From assembly GCF_019048865.1 (NCBI RefSeq), contig NZ_CP077604.1:4526001-4590000 (forward strand): a stretch of 64,000 nucleotides of DNA, written 5' to 3'. Both the position numbers and the translations under genes were made by a program. The notes beneath the pieces are model-generated. The model saw only the letters and a list, made by a program, of their open reading frames with translations. It was not told the origin of the DNA and made no database searches. Below are positions 42,910 through 52,316 of the stretch, piece after piece; position 1 is the stretch's first letter, and the number at the start of each line of letters is the position of its first letter. The DNA is from Aquihabitans sp. G128. GTDB taxonomy: Bacteria; Actinomycetota; Acidimicrobiia; Acidimicrobiales; Iamiaceae.

Positions 42910-43769
42910 ACACCACCACCGGCGGTCCCCTCGAGGACCGTGAGACCGGCTCCGGAGCCGGGTTGCTCCGCGTGCACCCGGACGGCACCGCGTCCCCCGG
43001 CAGCCGCCGGTTCGGGATCGTCCTGTCGGTCTCGGTCGTGGTGTTCCTAGCCGTGGCGCTGGTGATCTCGCCGCCCGACAGCGGCGCCGGCGCCTCCGAG
43101 AACGCCATGGGCGAGATGGTGCGGATCATGTACGTCCACGTGCCGGTGGCCAACGCCTGCTACCTGGCGTTCTTCATGACCGCCCTGGCCAGCGTCATGT
43201 ACCTCTGGAAGAAGACCGAGGGCTGGGACAGCCTCGCCGCCGCCTCCGCCGAGGTCGGCGTGGTCTTCACCGCCCTCACCCTCGCCACCGGGTCCATCTG
43301 GGGCAAGATCGCCTGGGGCACGTGGTGGGAGTGGGACGCCCGCCTCACCAGCACGCTGCTCATGCTCGTCGTCTACATCGGCTACCTGGCCCTGCGGCGG
43401 GCCATCCTCGACCCCGTCGTGCGGGCCAAGCGGGCCGCCATCGTCGGCCTGGTCGCCTTCGCCAACGTGCCGATCGTGCACTACTCGGTCACCTGGTGGC
43501 GGGGCCTGCACCAGGAGGCCACGATCAGCCGGTTCGACCCCACCATCGACGGCGGCAAGCTGTTCGCCCTCATGTTCGGGCTGCTGCTGGGCGTGGCGCT
43601 CTACGTCTGGCTGATGATCCACCGCTTCCGGCTCCAGTACGCCGAGGCCCGCCTCGAGTCCAAGGGCCTCGACGTCGCCCTCGCCGAGCGCCGCGCCGAG
43701 GCCGTCGCCGACCGGCCCCAGGCCGGCGCCCCGCTCGCCGCCGCCGCCCAGAAGGGGACGAACCCGTGA
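42906..43769 (+). CDS. ccmC: heme exporter protein CcmC
   Basis: This 287-residue protein has six membrane helices and the tryptophan-rich heme motif WGTWWEWDARLTS near residue 138. The flanking His residues appear in MYVHVPVANA and IVHYSVTWWRGLHQ. CcmC binds heme and delivers it to CcmE. A C-terminal extension of about 40 residues after HRFRLQYAEARLE is rich in Ala and Glu. GTG 42906 has GGAGG directly ahead. Confidence 0.93.
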   Translation: MNTTTGGPLEDRETGSGAGLLRVHPDGTASPGSRRFGIVLSVSVVVFLAVALVISPPDSGAGASENAMGEMVRIMYVHVPVANACYLAFFMTALASVMYLWKKTEGWDSLAAASAEVGVVFTALTLATGSIWGKIAWGTWWEWDARLTSTLLMLVVYIGYLALRRAILDPVVRAKRAAIVGLVAFANVPIVHYSVTWWRGLHQEATISRFDPTIDGGKLFALMFGLLLGVALYVWLMIHRFRLQYAEARLESKGLDVALAERRAEAVADRPQAGAPLAAAAQKGTNP

Positions 43770-43936
43770 ACGCCCTGCTGCTCGCCGCTGCCGAGGCCGA
43801 CCCCAACGAGTGGAGCTACGTCGCCGCCGCCTACGCGCTGGTGGTGGGCGTGATCCTCCTCTACGCCATCTGGACCATCGTGCGGGGCCGCAAGGTGGGG
43901 CGCCAGCTCCCGCCCGAGGACCGGCGGTGGATGTGA
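43766..43936 (+). CDS. ccmD: heme exporter small subunit CcmD
   Basis: This 56-residue protein has one membrane helix (YVAAAYALVVGVILLYAIWT) and a basic tail (VRGRKVGRQLPPEDRRWM). Size, topology and position between ccmC and ccmE identify CcmD, which helps release holo-CcmE. It overlaps both neighbours by GTGA. Confidence 0.88.
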   Translation: MNALLLAAAEADPNEWSYVAAAYALVVGVILLYAIWTIVRGRKVGRQLPPEDRRWM

Positions 43937-44493
43937 CCCCCTCCGAGCTCGGCCCCGACGACCGCGACCTCGACGACGGCGGCCTCGACCTCACCCCCCG
44001 GGCCGACGGCACCGCTGCTCGCAGCCGCGCCACGGGCCGGCGCTGGGGCGCGGTGGCCGTGCTGGTGCTGCTCGGCGGCGTGGCCGTGTTCATCTTCGTG
44101 CAGGCCCGCGGCGCCACGCTGTACTACAAGAACGCCGACGAAGCGGTGGCCCAGAAGGCCCAGCTGGGCAGCAGCACCTTCCGCCTCCAGGGCGTCGTGG
44201 TCGGCGACCCGAAGGAGGGCGACGGCGACCAGCCCACCACGTTCACCGTGGCCTACAAGGGCGTCGCGGTGAAGGTGGTCCACACCGGCACCGAGCCCGC
44301 CCTGTTCAAGGCCGGCCTGCCCGTGGTGGTCGAAGGGCACTGGAACACCGCCGGCACCGCCTTCGACAGCTCCCGGCTGCTCGTGAAGCACACCGAGGAC
44401 TACAAGAAGGCCGACAAGGACGGCGAGTACGAGAAGGAGCACCCGGACCGGGTCAAGCAGGCCGACGAGACGGCCAAGAAGCCCTCCTCGTGA
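43933..44493 (+). CDS. ccmE: cytochrome c-type biogenesis protein CcmE (heme chaperone)
   Basis: This 186-residue protein has an acidic N-terminus, one membrane helix (WGAVAVLVLLGGVAVFIFVQA) and the CcmE beta-barrel. The heme-binding motif is LLVKHTEDY, an HxxxY type, so heme is probably bound through His rather than the Cys of some anaerobes and archaea. A charged Lys-rich tail follows. GTG 43933 overlaps ccmD; GTG 43927 is an alternative start. Confidence 0.92.
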   Translation: MTPSELGPDDRDLDDGGLDLTPRADGTAARSRATGRRWGAVAVLVLLGGVAVFIFVQARGATLYYKNADEAVAQKAQLGSSTFRLQGVVVGDPKEGDGDQPTTFTVAYKGVAVKVVHTGTEPALFKAGLPVVVEGHWNTAGTAFDSSRLLVKHTEDYKKADKDGEYEKEHPDRVKQADETAKKPSS

Positions 44494-46499
44494 ACGCCGC
44501 CTTCGGAACCGGCGGCGTCGTCCTCGGCCTCGTCGGCTCGCTCGGCGCGATCATCACCCTCGCCGTCGGCCTGCGGGGCGGTCGCACCGACCTGCTCAAG
44601 ATGTCGCGCACCTACGCGCTGATGGTGCTGGGCGGCGCGCTGGTCTCCTTCGCCGCCATGGAGCGGGCGCTCATCACCCGCGACTTCAGCCTCAAGTTCG
44701 TGGCCACCAACGGCTCGGCCGACACCCCGGCGCTCTACAACTTCGCCACCCTCTGGTCGGCCCTCGAGGGGTCGATCCTCCTCTGGGCGCTGATCCTGGC
44801 CGGCTACACGGTGGCGGTCATGTGGAAGTTCCGGGCCCGCCTCGGCGACCCGCTGGTGGCGTGGGCCATGCTCACCATGTTCGTGGTGTGCCTGTTCTTC
44901 TTCGGGCTCATGCTGGGCCCGGCCAACCCGTTCAAGACGCTGGCCGACGTGCCCACCGCCGGCCCCGGCCCGAACCCGCTGCTGCAGAACCACCCGCTCA
45001 TGGCGTTCCACCCGCCGATGCTCTACCTCGGCTACGTGGGCTTCACCGTGCCGTTCGCGTTCGCCATCGCCGCGCTCGTCACCGGGCGCCTCGGCGAGGG
45101 CTGGCTGGTGGAGACCCGGCGCTGGACGCTCTTCGCCTGGACGTTCCTCACCATCGGCATCGTGCTCGGCTCCTGGTGGTCCCACGAGGTCCTGGGCTGG
45201 GGCGGCTTCTGGGCGTGGGACCCGGTGGAGAACGCCTCGTTCCTGCCGTGGCTCACCGGCACCGCCTTCATCCACTCGGTCATGGTGCAGGAGCGCCGCG
45301 GCATGCTCCGGGTCTGGAACCTGTCGCTGCTGTGCGCCACGTTCGCCCTCACCATCCTGGGCACGTTCCTCACCCGGTCCGGCGTCGTCGACTCGGTCCA
45401 CGCCTTCTCCGACTCCACCATCGGCCCGCTGCTGCTCGGCTTCTTCGGGCTCATCGTGCTGGTCACCGTCGGCCTGGTGGGCTGGCGGGGCGACCGGCTG
45501 CGGTCCCCGGCCCGCATCGACTCGCCGGCGTCGCGCGAGGGCGCGTTCCTGCTCAACAACATCGTGTTCGCCGGCTTCGCCTTCGTGGTCCTGCTGGGCA
45601 CGGTGTTCCCGCTGATCTCCGAGGCGCTCACCAACGACCGCGTCACCGTCGGCGTGCCGTACTTCGAGCGCATGACCATGCCCATCGGGCTGGTGCTGCT
45701 GTTCCTCATGGCCATGGCCCCGGTCCTGCCGTGGCGCAAGGCCTCCACCGAGACCCTGCGCACCCGCCTGCTGTGGCCGGGCTGGATCGGCACCGCGGTG
45801 CTGGTGTTCGCGGTGGTCGTCGGCGCCCGGGGCTTCGCCCCGCTGCTGGCCTTCTTCCTCGCCGGCTTCGCCGGTGGCGCCGCCCTGCGCCAGCTCGCCC
45901 TGGCCACCCGCCGCCAGGGGTGGCGGGGCCTGGTGGGGCGCACCAACGGCGGCATGATCGTCCACATCGGCGTGCTGATGATCGGCGTGGCCTTCGCCTC
46001 GGCGAACAGCTACTCCGTCGAGCGGGACGCCCGGATGTGCCTGGTGGCCGAGGAGGGCTGCCCGTCCACCATCACCGTCAAGGGCCACGAGATCACCTAC
46101 GTGCGGGCCACCAGCGGCGCCACCGCCGCCCGGGCCGAGGTCGGCGGCGAGTTCCGGGTCGACGGCAAGATCTTTCACCCCACCCTCCAGCAGTTCCCCA
46201 ACGGCACCCAGCAGATCGGCAAGCCGTCGGTGCGCAACTCGCCCATCGACAGCACGCTGCTGTCCATCACCGACCCGCCCACCGCCAGCGGCTCCATCGC
46301 CCTCAAGGTCGTGGTCCAGCCGATGATCGTGTGGCTCTGGACCGGCGGCGCGGTCATGGCCGTCGGCTCGGTCATGGCCGCCTTCCCCGGCAAGCGCCGT
46401 CGCCCCATCGACCCCACCTCGGCTCCGGTCCCCGCCGCCGGCGGCAAGCCCGACGCCGAGCCCCAGGACGATCCCGTGCCCGTCGGAGCCGGGGCGTGA
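44490..46499 (+). CDS. ccmF: cytochrome c heme lyase CcmF
   Basis: This 669-residue membrane protein has about 15 helices. The WWD heme domain reads GWGGFWAWDPVENASFLPWL near residue 245. His residues are in WWSHEVLGW and HPPMLYLGYVGFTVP. It ligates heme from CcmE to apocytochrome c together with CcmH and CcmI. Length and order are normal, and it overlaps ccmE and ccmG by GTGA. Confidence 0.95.
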   Translation: MNAAFGTGGVVLGLVGSLGAIITLAVGLRGGRTDLLKMSRTYALMVLGGALVSFAAMERALITRDFSLKFVATNGSADTPALYNFATLWSALEGSILLWALILAGYTVAVMWKFRARLGDPLVAWAMLTMFVVCLFFFGLMLGPANPFKTLADVPTAGPGPNPLLQNHPLMAFHPPMLYLGYVGFTVPFAFAIAALVTGRLGEGWLVETRRWTLFAWTFLTIGIVLGSWWSHEVLGWGGFWAWDPVENASFLPWLTGTAFIHSVMVQERRGMLRVWNLSLLCATFALTILGTFLTRSGVVDSVHAFSDSTIGPLLLGFFGLIVLVTVGLVGWRGDRLRSPARIDSPASREGAFLLNNIVFAGFAFVVLLGTVFPLISEALTNDRVTVGVPYFERMTMPIGLVLLFLMAMAPVLPWRKASTETLRTRLLWPGWIGTAVLVFAVVVGARGFAPLLAFFLAGFAGGAALRQLALATRRQGWRGLVGRTNGGMIVHIGVLMIGVAFASANSYSVERDARMCLVAEEGCPSTITVKGHEITYVRATSGATAARAEVGGEFRVDGKIFHPTLQQFPNGTQQIGKPSVRNSPIDSTLLSITDPPTASGSIALKVVVQPMIVWLWTGGAVMAVGSVMAAFPGKRRRPIDPTSAPVPAAGGKPDAEPQDDPVPVGAGA

Positions 46500-47071
46500 C
46501 CGCCCCGGCCGCGGCACCGGTGCGCCCCAAGCGCTCCCGGCCCACGCTCATCGCCGCGGTGGTGGTCGGCGTGGTCATCGCGCTGCTCGTGGTGCTGCTG
46601 GCCACCCGGCACAGCGGCGAGCGGGTCACCGAGAGCAACCTCATCGGCAAGCGGGCCCCGGCGCTCGACGGCGACGTGGTCCGGGGCCAGCCGGTCGACC
46701 TGGGCACCTCCGAGGGCTGGACCGTCGTGAACTTCTTCGCCACCTGGTGCGTGCCGTGCATCCAGGAGCACCCGGAGCTCAAGGCGTTCGAGAAGGAGCA
46801 CGCGGCCAAGGGCGACGCCCAGGTCGTGAGCGTGGTCTACGACGACAAGGCCTCCGACGTGGACGCGTTCTTCGAGAAGAACGGCGGCGACTGGACCGTC
46901 CTCGGCTCCGACCAGGGCCGCACCGCGTTCTACTGGGGCGTGGCCAAGGTGCCGGAGTCGTACCTGGTCTCGCCCACCGGCGTGGTGGTCGAGCGCTTCG
47001 TCGGCGGCGTCACCCGCACCGGCCTGAACTCCCTGATCGACCTCTACGAGAAGCAGGCGGGCGGCTCGTGA
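46496..47071 (+). CDS. ccmG: thiol:disulfide oxidoreductase CcmG/ResA-like
   Basis: This 191-residue membrane-anchored thioredoxin-like protein has an N-terminal helix (LIAAVVVGVVIALLVVLLA) and the active site FFATWCVPCIQEHPEL near residue 85. KVPESYLVSPTGVVV carries the cis-Pro. It reduces apocytochrome c thiols before heme attachment. It overlaps ccmF and ccmH by GTGA. Confidence 0.93.
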   Translation: MTAPAAAPVRPKRSRPTLIAAVVVGVVIALLVVLLATRHSGERVTESNLIGKRAPALDGDVVRGQPVDLGTSEGWTVVNFFATWCVPCIQEHPELKAFEKEHAAKGDAQVVSVVYDDKASDVDAFFEKNGGDWTVLGSDQGRTAFYWGVAKVPESYLVSPTGVVVERFVGGVTRTGLNSLIDLYEKQAGGS

Positions 47072-47622
47072 GCGGCCCAGGCTCGAAGGCCGGCCTGGCG
47101 CGCTGGGCGCCCTGGTTGGCCATGGCGCTGGTGGTGCTCGTGGCCCTCGGCATCGGCACGTTCGGCGGCAAGCCGCGCACCGACGAGCAGCGCATCCAGG
47201 ACATCGAGGCCAGCCTCCGGTGCCCGCAGTGCTCCAGCCAGTCGGTGGCCAACAGCGACACCCCGTCGTCCAAGGGCGTGAAGGTGATCGTGCGCGAGCG
47301 GGTGAAGGCGGGCCAGAGCGACGAGCAGATCCGCGACTTCGTGGCGTCGAAGTTCGGCCGCGAGGTGCTGCTCGACCCGGCGGGCAAGGGCTTCGGTGCC
47401 CTCGTGTGGGGCGTGCCGGTGGCCGCTGCGGTCATCGCCGTCGGCGCCCTCGTCCTGCGCTTCGGTGACTGGCGGCCCTCCGCCATCGCCACCACCGACG
47501 CCGACCGTGACCTGGTGGCCGAGGCCCTGGGCGGGCTCGTCGTGCCGGCGGGCGGTGTCGAGCCCCGGCGCGGTGCCGTTGATCCAGGTGCTCCGGACGA
47601 CGATCCCGGGGCCGGGTCGTGA
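47068..47622 (+). CDS. ccmH: cytochrome c-type biogenesis protein CcmH
   Basis: This 184-residue protein has an N-terminal helix, the redox motif LRCPQCSSQSVANSDT near residue 50 and a three-helix bundle ending LLDPAGKGFGALVWGVPV. A second helix (AAAVIAVGALVLRFGDWR) and a variable tail follow. It reduces or presents the CxxCH motif to CcmF. It overlaps ccmG and ccmI by GTGA. Confidence 0.92.
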   Translation: MSGPGSKAGLARWAPWLAMALVVLVALGIGTFGGKPRTDEQRIQDIEASLRCPQCSSQSVANSDTPSSKGVKVIVRERVKAGQSDEQIRDFVASKFGREVLLDPAGKGFGALVWGVPVAAAVIAVGALVLRFGDWRPSAIATTDADRDLVAEALGGLVVPAGGVEPRRGAVDPGAPDDDPGAGS

Positions 47623-48566
47623 CCACCACCGCCGGCGGCGGTCCCCGGCGCGGTCCCGAGCCCACCGGCCGCACCGGCGGCCCGTCCACCCGGCCGAAGG
47701 GGACCAGGGCCGCCACCGGGTCCGGCTCCAAGGGCCCGGCCCGGCTCGACCCGGACGAGCTGGCGGCGCTCGAGGAGCAGCGGGACTTCCTGCTCCGGTC
47801 GCTCCAGGACCTCGAGCGCGAGCACGACGCCGGGGACCTCGAGGACGACGACTACCGCGAGCTCCGCGACGACTACACCGGGCGGGCCGCCGAGACCCTG
47901 CGGGCCATCGACGAGCAGCGGGCCGCCTTCGCCGACGCCCGGACCGGCAAGGGCCGCGGGCGCACCCTCGCCACCTTCGGCGCCGTGATCCTGTTCGCGG
48001 TGGTGGCCGGCCTGCTGGTCGCGAGCTCGTTGGGGGCGCGCAAGGCCGGTGACACCATCACCGGCGGCGTCGACACGCAGCAGACGCCGAGCCAGAAGGC
48101 CCAGGCCTGCGTGCAGCAGATGGACCCGCAAGCGCCGTCGAAGCCCATCGCCTGCTTCCGGGCCGTGCTCGACGACGACCCCAAGAACGTGGTGGCCCTC
48201 ACCTGGCTGTCCTGGCAGCTCGAGCTGTCGGCGGACTACGTTCCCGCCGCCCAGGCCGCCGAGCTGCAGGACGCCGCCGGCTCGATGGTGGAGCGGGCGG
48301 TGACCTCGGACCCGGGCTACAGCTACGCCCGGGCGTTCCGCGCCATCATCGCCTTCCGCCACGGGCAGTACGCCGAGGCCAAGCGGTACCTGGCCGACTT
48401 CCGGGCTCGCAAGCCGTCGTCGGAGGCCGAGGCCCTGATCACGCAGTTCGACCTCGACGGCCAGATCGACACCGCGCTGGCCGGCGGGGGCACCACCACC
48501 ACGGTCCCCGGAGCCACCACCTCGGTGCCGCTCGGCCCCGTCACCACCACGACGACGCCCGGCTGA
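47619..48566 (+). CDS. ccmI: cytochrome c biogenesis protein CcmI-like (TPR)
   Basis: This 315-residue protein has the CcmI N-terminal helix pair (LEEQRDFLLRSLQDLEREHDAG), a membrane helix (TFGAVILFAVVAGLLVASSLG) and TPR-like helices (AFRAIIAFRHGQYAEAKRYL). A Thr-rich tail (TTTTVPG) ends the protein. CcmI-type subunits hold apocytochrome c for the ligase. It is the last gene of the operon and is followed by a hairpin. Confidence 0.85.
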   Translation: MTTTAGGGPRRGPEPTGRTGGPSTRPKGTRAATGSGSKGPARLDPDELAALEEQRDFLLRSLQDLEREHDAGDLEDDDYRELRDDYTGRAAETLRAIDEQRAAFADARTGKGRGRTLATFGAVILFAVVAGLLVASSLGARKAGDTITGGVDTQQTPSQKAQACVQQMDPQAPSKPIACFRAVLDDDPKNVVALTWLSWQLELSADYVPAAQAAELQDAAGSMVERAVTSDPGYSYARAFRAIIAFRHGQYAEAKRYLADFRARKPSSEAEALITQFDLDGQIDTALAGGGTTTTVPGATTSVPLGPVTTTTTPG

Positions 48567-48573
48567 CCCGGTC

Positions 48574-48594
48574 CCGGCCGGCTGAGCCGGCCGG
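48574..48594. terminator. hairpin after ccm operon
   Basis: CCGGCCGGC-TGA-GCCGGCCGG is a 9-bp perfect stem between the converging stops at 48566 and 48607. It probably ends the ccm operon and the phosphatase gene. Confidence 0.6.
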
Positions 48595-48606
48595 CGGCCG
48601 AAGCGG

Positions 48607-49083
48607 TCAGGTGTGGCCGTCGGGGGCAGGGACGTGGCGAAGGTGGGTCACCCGTCCGTCGACGACGGTGAGCTCGTAGCGGGCAGCTTTGCTGGGCGAC
48701 GACGGGCCGTGCAGCTCCGCGCCGCGGCGCACCGCCTCGTCGACGATCTCGGGGATGACGTCGCCGTGGCTCGACGCCGCCACGACGTGACCGGCCTCGG
48801 CGGCCGCCAGCAGGGCATCGAGCGCCTTGGGCCCGGACCCGCCTTCCGTCAGGTCGTCGGTGGTGTCGACGGCGAGGCCCAGTCGGTGCGCCAGGGGATC
48901 GAGCGTCTGGACGCAACGCACGAACCGGCTGCTCCACAGGAGGTCGATGCCGGCGTCGGCCAGGGCGCGGTCGATGACCTCGGCCTGGCGCTCCCCCCGG
49001 CGCGACAGCGGCCGCAGCTCGTCATCCCCCTTCCAGTCCTTGCGACTGCCGGCGTGGGCATGGCGGATGAGGTGGATCAACAT
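48607..49083 (-). CDS. histidine phosphatase (SixA-like)
   Basis: This 158-residue protein has the histidine phosphatase motif LIRHAHAGSRKDW at the N-terminus and LSRRGERQAEVIDRALADAG. The second His is in ASSHGDVIPEI. SixA-type enzymes remove phosphate from phosphohistidine proteins, while actinobacterial members may act on small molecules. Size matches the family. ATG 49083 opens the gene. Confidence 0.9.
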   Translation of the reverse strand: MLIHLIRHAHAGSRKDWKGDDELRPLSRRGERQAEVIDRALADAGIDLLWSSRFVRCVQTLDPLAHRLGLAVDTTDDLTEGGSGPKALDALLAAAEAGHVVAASSHGDVIPEIVDEAVRRGAELHGPSSPSKAARYELTVVDGRVTHLRHVPAPDGHT

Positions 49084-49176
49084 CGGGCGGTTCCGTGCGG
49101 GGGAGCGACGCCGCAGCGCCGGAGAAGCGGGGGAGGGTCCCGGCTGCCGCCGGCCGGGTCGACAGCCTGCCCCGGA

Positions 49177-50397
49177 TCAGGCCCCGGCGGCCAGCGCGCG
49201 CAGCCGGTCGATGGTCACGGCCAAGGCCGCCAGGGCGCGGTCGACGTCTGCGGCCGTGGTGGTCCAGCCCACCGACAGGCGCAGCGACCGGTGGGCGTCG
49301 ACGCCCATGGCCTCGAGCACCGGCGAGGGCTCCAGCGACTCCGACGAGCAGGCGCTGCCCGAGTGGGCCGCCACCCCGGCCCGGTCGAGGCCGAGCAGCA
49401 CCCCCTGCGGTTCGATCCCGTCGATGCCCACGCACACCAGGTGCGGCAGCCGGTGGACCGGGTCGCCGTAGGCGTGCACCCCGTCGAGCTCGGCCAGCCC
49501 CGCCCGGATCCGATCCGTCAGCACCGACGCCGCCGCCGCTTCCGCGTCCAACCGCGTGCCGGCACCCGCCGAACTGGTGCCGGGGCCGGCCTCAGGAGGG
49601 CCGGTCTCCCCACCGGTTGCCGGGGCCGAGAGCGCGGCGCAGGCGGCGCCGAAGCCCACCAGGGCGGCCACCGGCTCCAGGCCGGCGCGGCGAGCCCGCT
49701 CCTGGTCGCCACCGACCAGCAGCGGGGCGAGGCGGAGGCCGCGGCGCACGAGCAGGGCCCCCGTGCCGGCCGGACCGCCGAGCTTGTGGCCGCTGACGCT
49801 GAGCAGGTCGGCGCCGAGGGCGTCGAACCCGATGGGCACCCGGCCGGCGGCCTGGGCGGCGTCGACGTGGACCAGCACCTTGCGCTCGCGGCACCCGGCC
49901 ACCACGTCGGCCACCGGCTGCACCGTGCCGACCTCGTGGTTGCCCCACTGGACGTGGACCGCCGCGGTGTCGGGCCGGATGGCAGCCAGGACGGCCTCGG
50001 CGTCGACCCGGCCGAAGCCGTCGACGGGCACGATCGTGACCTCGCCGGCCCGCTCGGCGCCGAAGCGCACGGCCGAGTGCTCCACCGCGGTCACCACCTG
50101 GTGGGTGGGTGCGGAGGGATCGGCCGACCGGCCGCGAGCCCGGTCGGCTGCGCCCCACGTGGCGGCAGCGATGGCCTCGGAGGCCGAGCTGGTGAACACC
50201 ACCGACCGGCCCCGGGTGCCGAGCAGGCCGGCCACCTGGTCGCGTGCCTGCTCCAACGCCACGCGCGAGGCGAGGCCCTCTTCGTGGATCCGGCCCGGGT
50301 CCCCCGACAGGTGCTGCAACGCCGCCACCACGGCCGCCAGCGCCTCGGGCCGAAGGGGCGACGTCGAGGCGAAGTCCAGGTAGCTCCGGCTGCTCAC
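49177..50397 (-). CDS. cysteine desulfurase (NifS/IscS-type)
   Basis: This 406-residue PLP enzyme has YLDFASTSPLRPEAL at the N-terminus, EHSAVR, HVDAAQAAG and the Schiff-base Lys in SVSGHKLGGP. The catalytic Cys lies in SGSACSSESLEPS near residue 345. It supplies sulfur for Fe-S clusters or tRNA thiolation. A Gly/Pro-rich insert occurs near residues 255-280. It stands alone, with no IscU or TusA neighbour. A SufR-like regulator and mrp lie 3-4 kb downstream in coordinates. Confidence 0.92.
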   Translation of the reverse strand: MSSRSYLDFASTSPLRPEALAAVVAALQHLSGDPGRIHEEGLASRVALEQARDQVAGLLGTRGRSVVFTSSASEAIAAATWGAADRARGRSADPSAPTHQVVTAVEHSAVRFGAERAGEVTIVPVDGFGRVDAEAVLAAIRPDTAAVHVQWGNHEVGTVQPVADVVAGCRERKVLVHVDAAQAAGRVPIGFDALGADLLSVSGHKLGGPAGTGALLVRRGLRLAPLLVGGDQERARRAGLEPVAALVGFGAACAALSAPATGGETGPPEAGPGTSSAGAGTRLDAEAAAASVLTDRIRAGLAELDGVHAYGDPVHRLPHLVCVGIDGIEPQGVLLGLDRAGVAAHSGSACSSESLEPSPVLEAMGVDAHRSLRLSVGWTTTAADVDRALAALAVTIDRLRALAAGA

Positions 50398-50456
50398 ACG
50401 AGCACGCTACCGATGGCCGGTCTCCTGCTCGCCGTCCCGACGGCCCGGCACCGTCG

Positions 50457-52250
50457 TCAGGTCAGGGAGCGGAGGACGTGGCCGTAGCCCTTGCGGTCGC
50501 CGAAGCCAGGGGCGAAGGCGCCGTCGTGCCAGGCGAGGCGGCCGTTGACCAGGACGGCCGGGACGCAGTCGTCGTGGCGGCGGACGAGGCGTTGGAGGTC
50601 GGGCATGCCCACCATCTCGTCCTCGCTGATGGGATCGAGGCGGTCGTCGAGCGTGGTGGGGTCGACCACCACCACGTCGGCCCGGCGCCCCACCTCGAGG
50701 TGGCCGGCGTCGATGCCGAGGTAGTCGGCGATCTCGCCGGTGAGGCGGTGGACGGCGCGCTCGGGCGACATGAGGTCGCGACCTTCGGCCTCGGCCCGGA
50801 CCTGGAGGCGCAGCAGGTGCAGCGGGAAGTCGTAGTACGCCATGTTCCGCAGGTGGGCGCCGGCGTCGGAGAAGCCGATGAGCACCGTGGGGTGGGTGAC
50901 CACGTACTCCAGCTCCTTCAGCCGGTCGTTGCCGACCACGGTGTACCAGCGGAGGTCGTTGCCGAACTCCTGCTGGAGGTCGAGGAAGCAGTCGAGCGGC
51001 TCGATGCCCCGCTCCTTTGCCACCGAGGCGAACGACCGTCCGACGAGCGCCGGGTCCGGGCAGTCGATGATCTTGGGCTCGTCGAGGTCGCGGTGCCAGG
51101 CCTTCGGTGACAGCGGGTTGCTCCACTGCTTCTTGAACATCTCGCGCCACGCCGGGTCGGCAAGCAGCGCCTTGCGCGCCTCGAGGTCGGTCTCGTGGAG
51201 GGCCTGGGTGCCGGCGCCGAGCTCCTCCATCACGGGGACCTCCATGCCGTCGACCCAGAGCTCGAACGGGAGCGGCAGCGACTGCCAGCGCATCTCGGCG
51301 CCGAGGCGGTCGTTCAGGAAGCTGGTCATGGCCCCGGCCATGCGGTGCGTGCCCCGCATGGCGACCGAGTCGACCATCGAGATCACCATCATCTTCAGCG
51401 ACCGGCGCCGGACGCCGGTGGAGATGAGCCCGATCAGCGGGATGTTCCAGCGGCCGGCCAGGTCGGGGACCATCTGCATGACCTTGCCCCGGGATCGGAG
51501 CACCTTGGCGAAGTGCCGGTACTCCTTCCACTTGGCGTACACCGACGGCGTGCTCTTCGAGCGGTAGCGGTCGCCGTCGAGCTTGTCCCAGGGGAGCGTG
51601 TTGAAGCTCATGCCCAGGTAGCCGGCGTCCAGCGCGCCCTGCAGGTGGTCGGTCATGGCGTCGAGCTCGGCGCCGGTGGGCTTCACGTCGTCGTCGACCG
51701 AGCGGCCCAGGCCCATGACCGCCACCCGTACGGCGGAGTGGCCGAACATGGCGGTGACGTTCGGGCCGAGCGGGAGCGAGTCGAGGTGGTCGAGGTACTC
51801 CGCCGGCGTCTCCCAGTCCTTCACCTTCTCCAGCAGCGGGAGCACGGTGTCGTAGGGCACGGCCTCCACCCGGCAGAACTGGTCGGCCAGGTCCTCGGGC
51901 GTGCCCATGGCGAAGCTGAGGCCGCAGGAGCCCACCAGCACCGAGGTCACGCCGTGGCGGACGCTCTCTCCCAGCGCAGGAGCGATCTCGATCTCGGCGT
52001 CGTAGTGGGTGTGCAGGTCGACGAAGCCGGGCGTCACCCACTTGCCCGTGGCGTCGACGACCGTGGCGCCGTCGGGCACCGGCAGGTCGAGCCCGATCTG
52101 GGCGACGATGCCGTCGCGCACCAGCACGTCGGCGCGCAGCCCGGCCCGCTCGCCGGACCCGTCGAACACCGTCCCGCCGACGATCAGCACCGGTGGGTCG
52201 TGGTCCACCGCGGGATCGGTGTCGACCTGGGGAGCCCCTGCATCAGCCAT
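50457..52250 (-). CDS. amidohydrolase, N-acyl-D-amino-acid deacylase family
   Basis: This 597-residue enzyme has the opening GGTVFDGSGERAG, the metal motif GFVDLHTHYDAEIEI near residue 82 and a C-terminal FSDAGAHLRNMAYYDFPLHLL with the conserved Asp. The overall plan is that of D-aminoacylase. Actinobacterial relatives often act on unknown amide or lactone substrates. ATG 52250 begins the gene. The neighbours give no clear substrate. Confidence 0.88.
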   Translation of the reverse strand: MADAGAPQVDTDPAVDHDPPVLIVGGTVFDGSGERAGLRADVLVRDGIVAQIGLDLPVPDGATVVDATGKWVTPGFVDLHTHYDAEIEIAPALGESVRHGVTSVLVGSCGLSFAMGTPEDLADQFCRVEAVPYDTVLPLLEKVKDWETPAEYLDHLDSLPLGPNVTAMFGHSAVRVAVMGLGRSVDDDVKPTGAELDAMTDHLQGALDAGYLGMSFNTLPWDKLDGDRYRSKSTPSVYAKWKEYRHFAKVLRSRGKVMQMVPDLAGRWNIPLIGLISTGVRRRSLKMMVISMVDSVAMRGTHRMAGAMTSFLNDRLGAEMRWQSLPLPFELWVDGMEVPVMEELGAGTQALHETDLEARKALLADPAWREMFKKQWSNPLSPKAWHRDLDEPKIIDCPDPALVGRSFASVAKERGIEPLDCFLDLQQEFGNDLRWYTVVGNDRLKELEYVVTHPTVLIGFSDAGAHLRNMAYYDFPLHLLRLQVRAEAEGRDLMSPERAVHRLTGEIADYLGIDAGHLEVGRRADVVVVDPTTLDDRLDPISEDEMVGMPDLQRLVRRHDDCVPAVLVNGRLAWHDGAFAPGFGDRKGYGHVLRSLT

Positions 52251-52316
52251 GCCCGGAGGCTACGACCGCCCGCCCGGCAGCGCCCGCCGACGGCGGCCAC
52301 GCAGCGGTGGCGGCGC

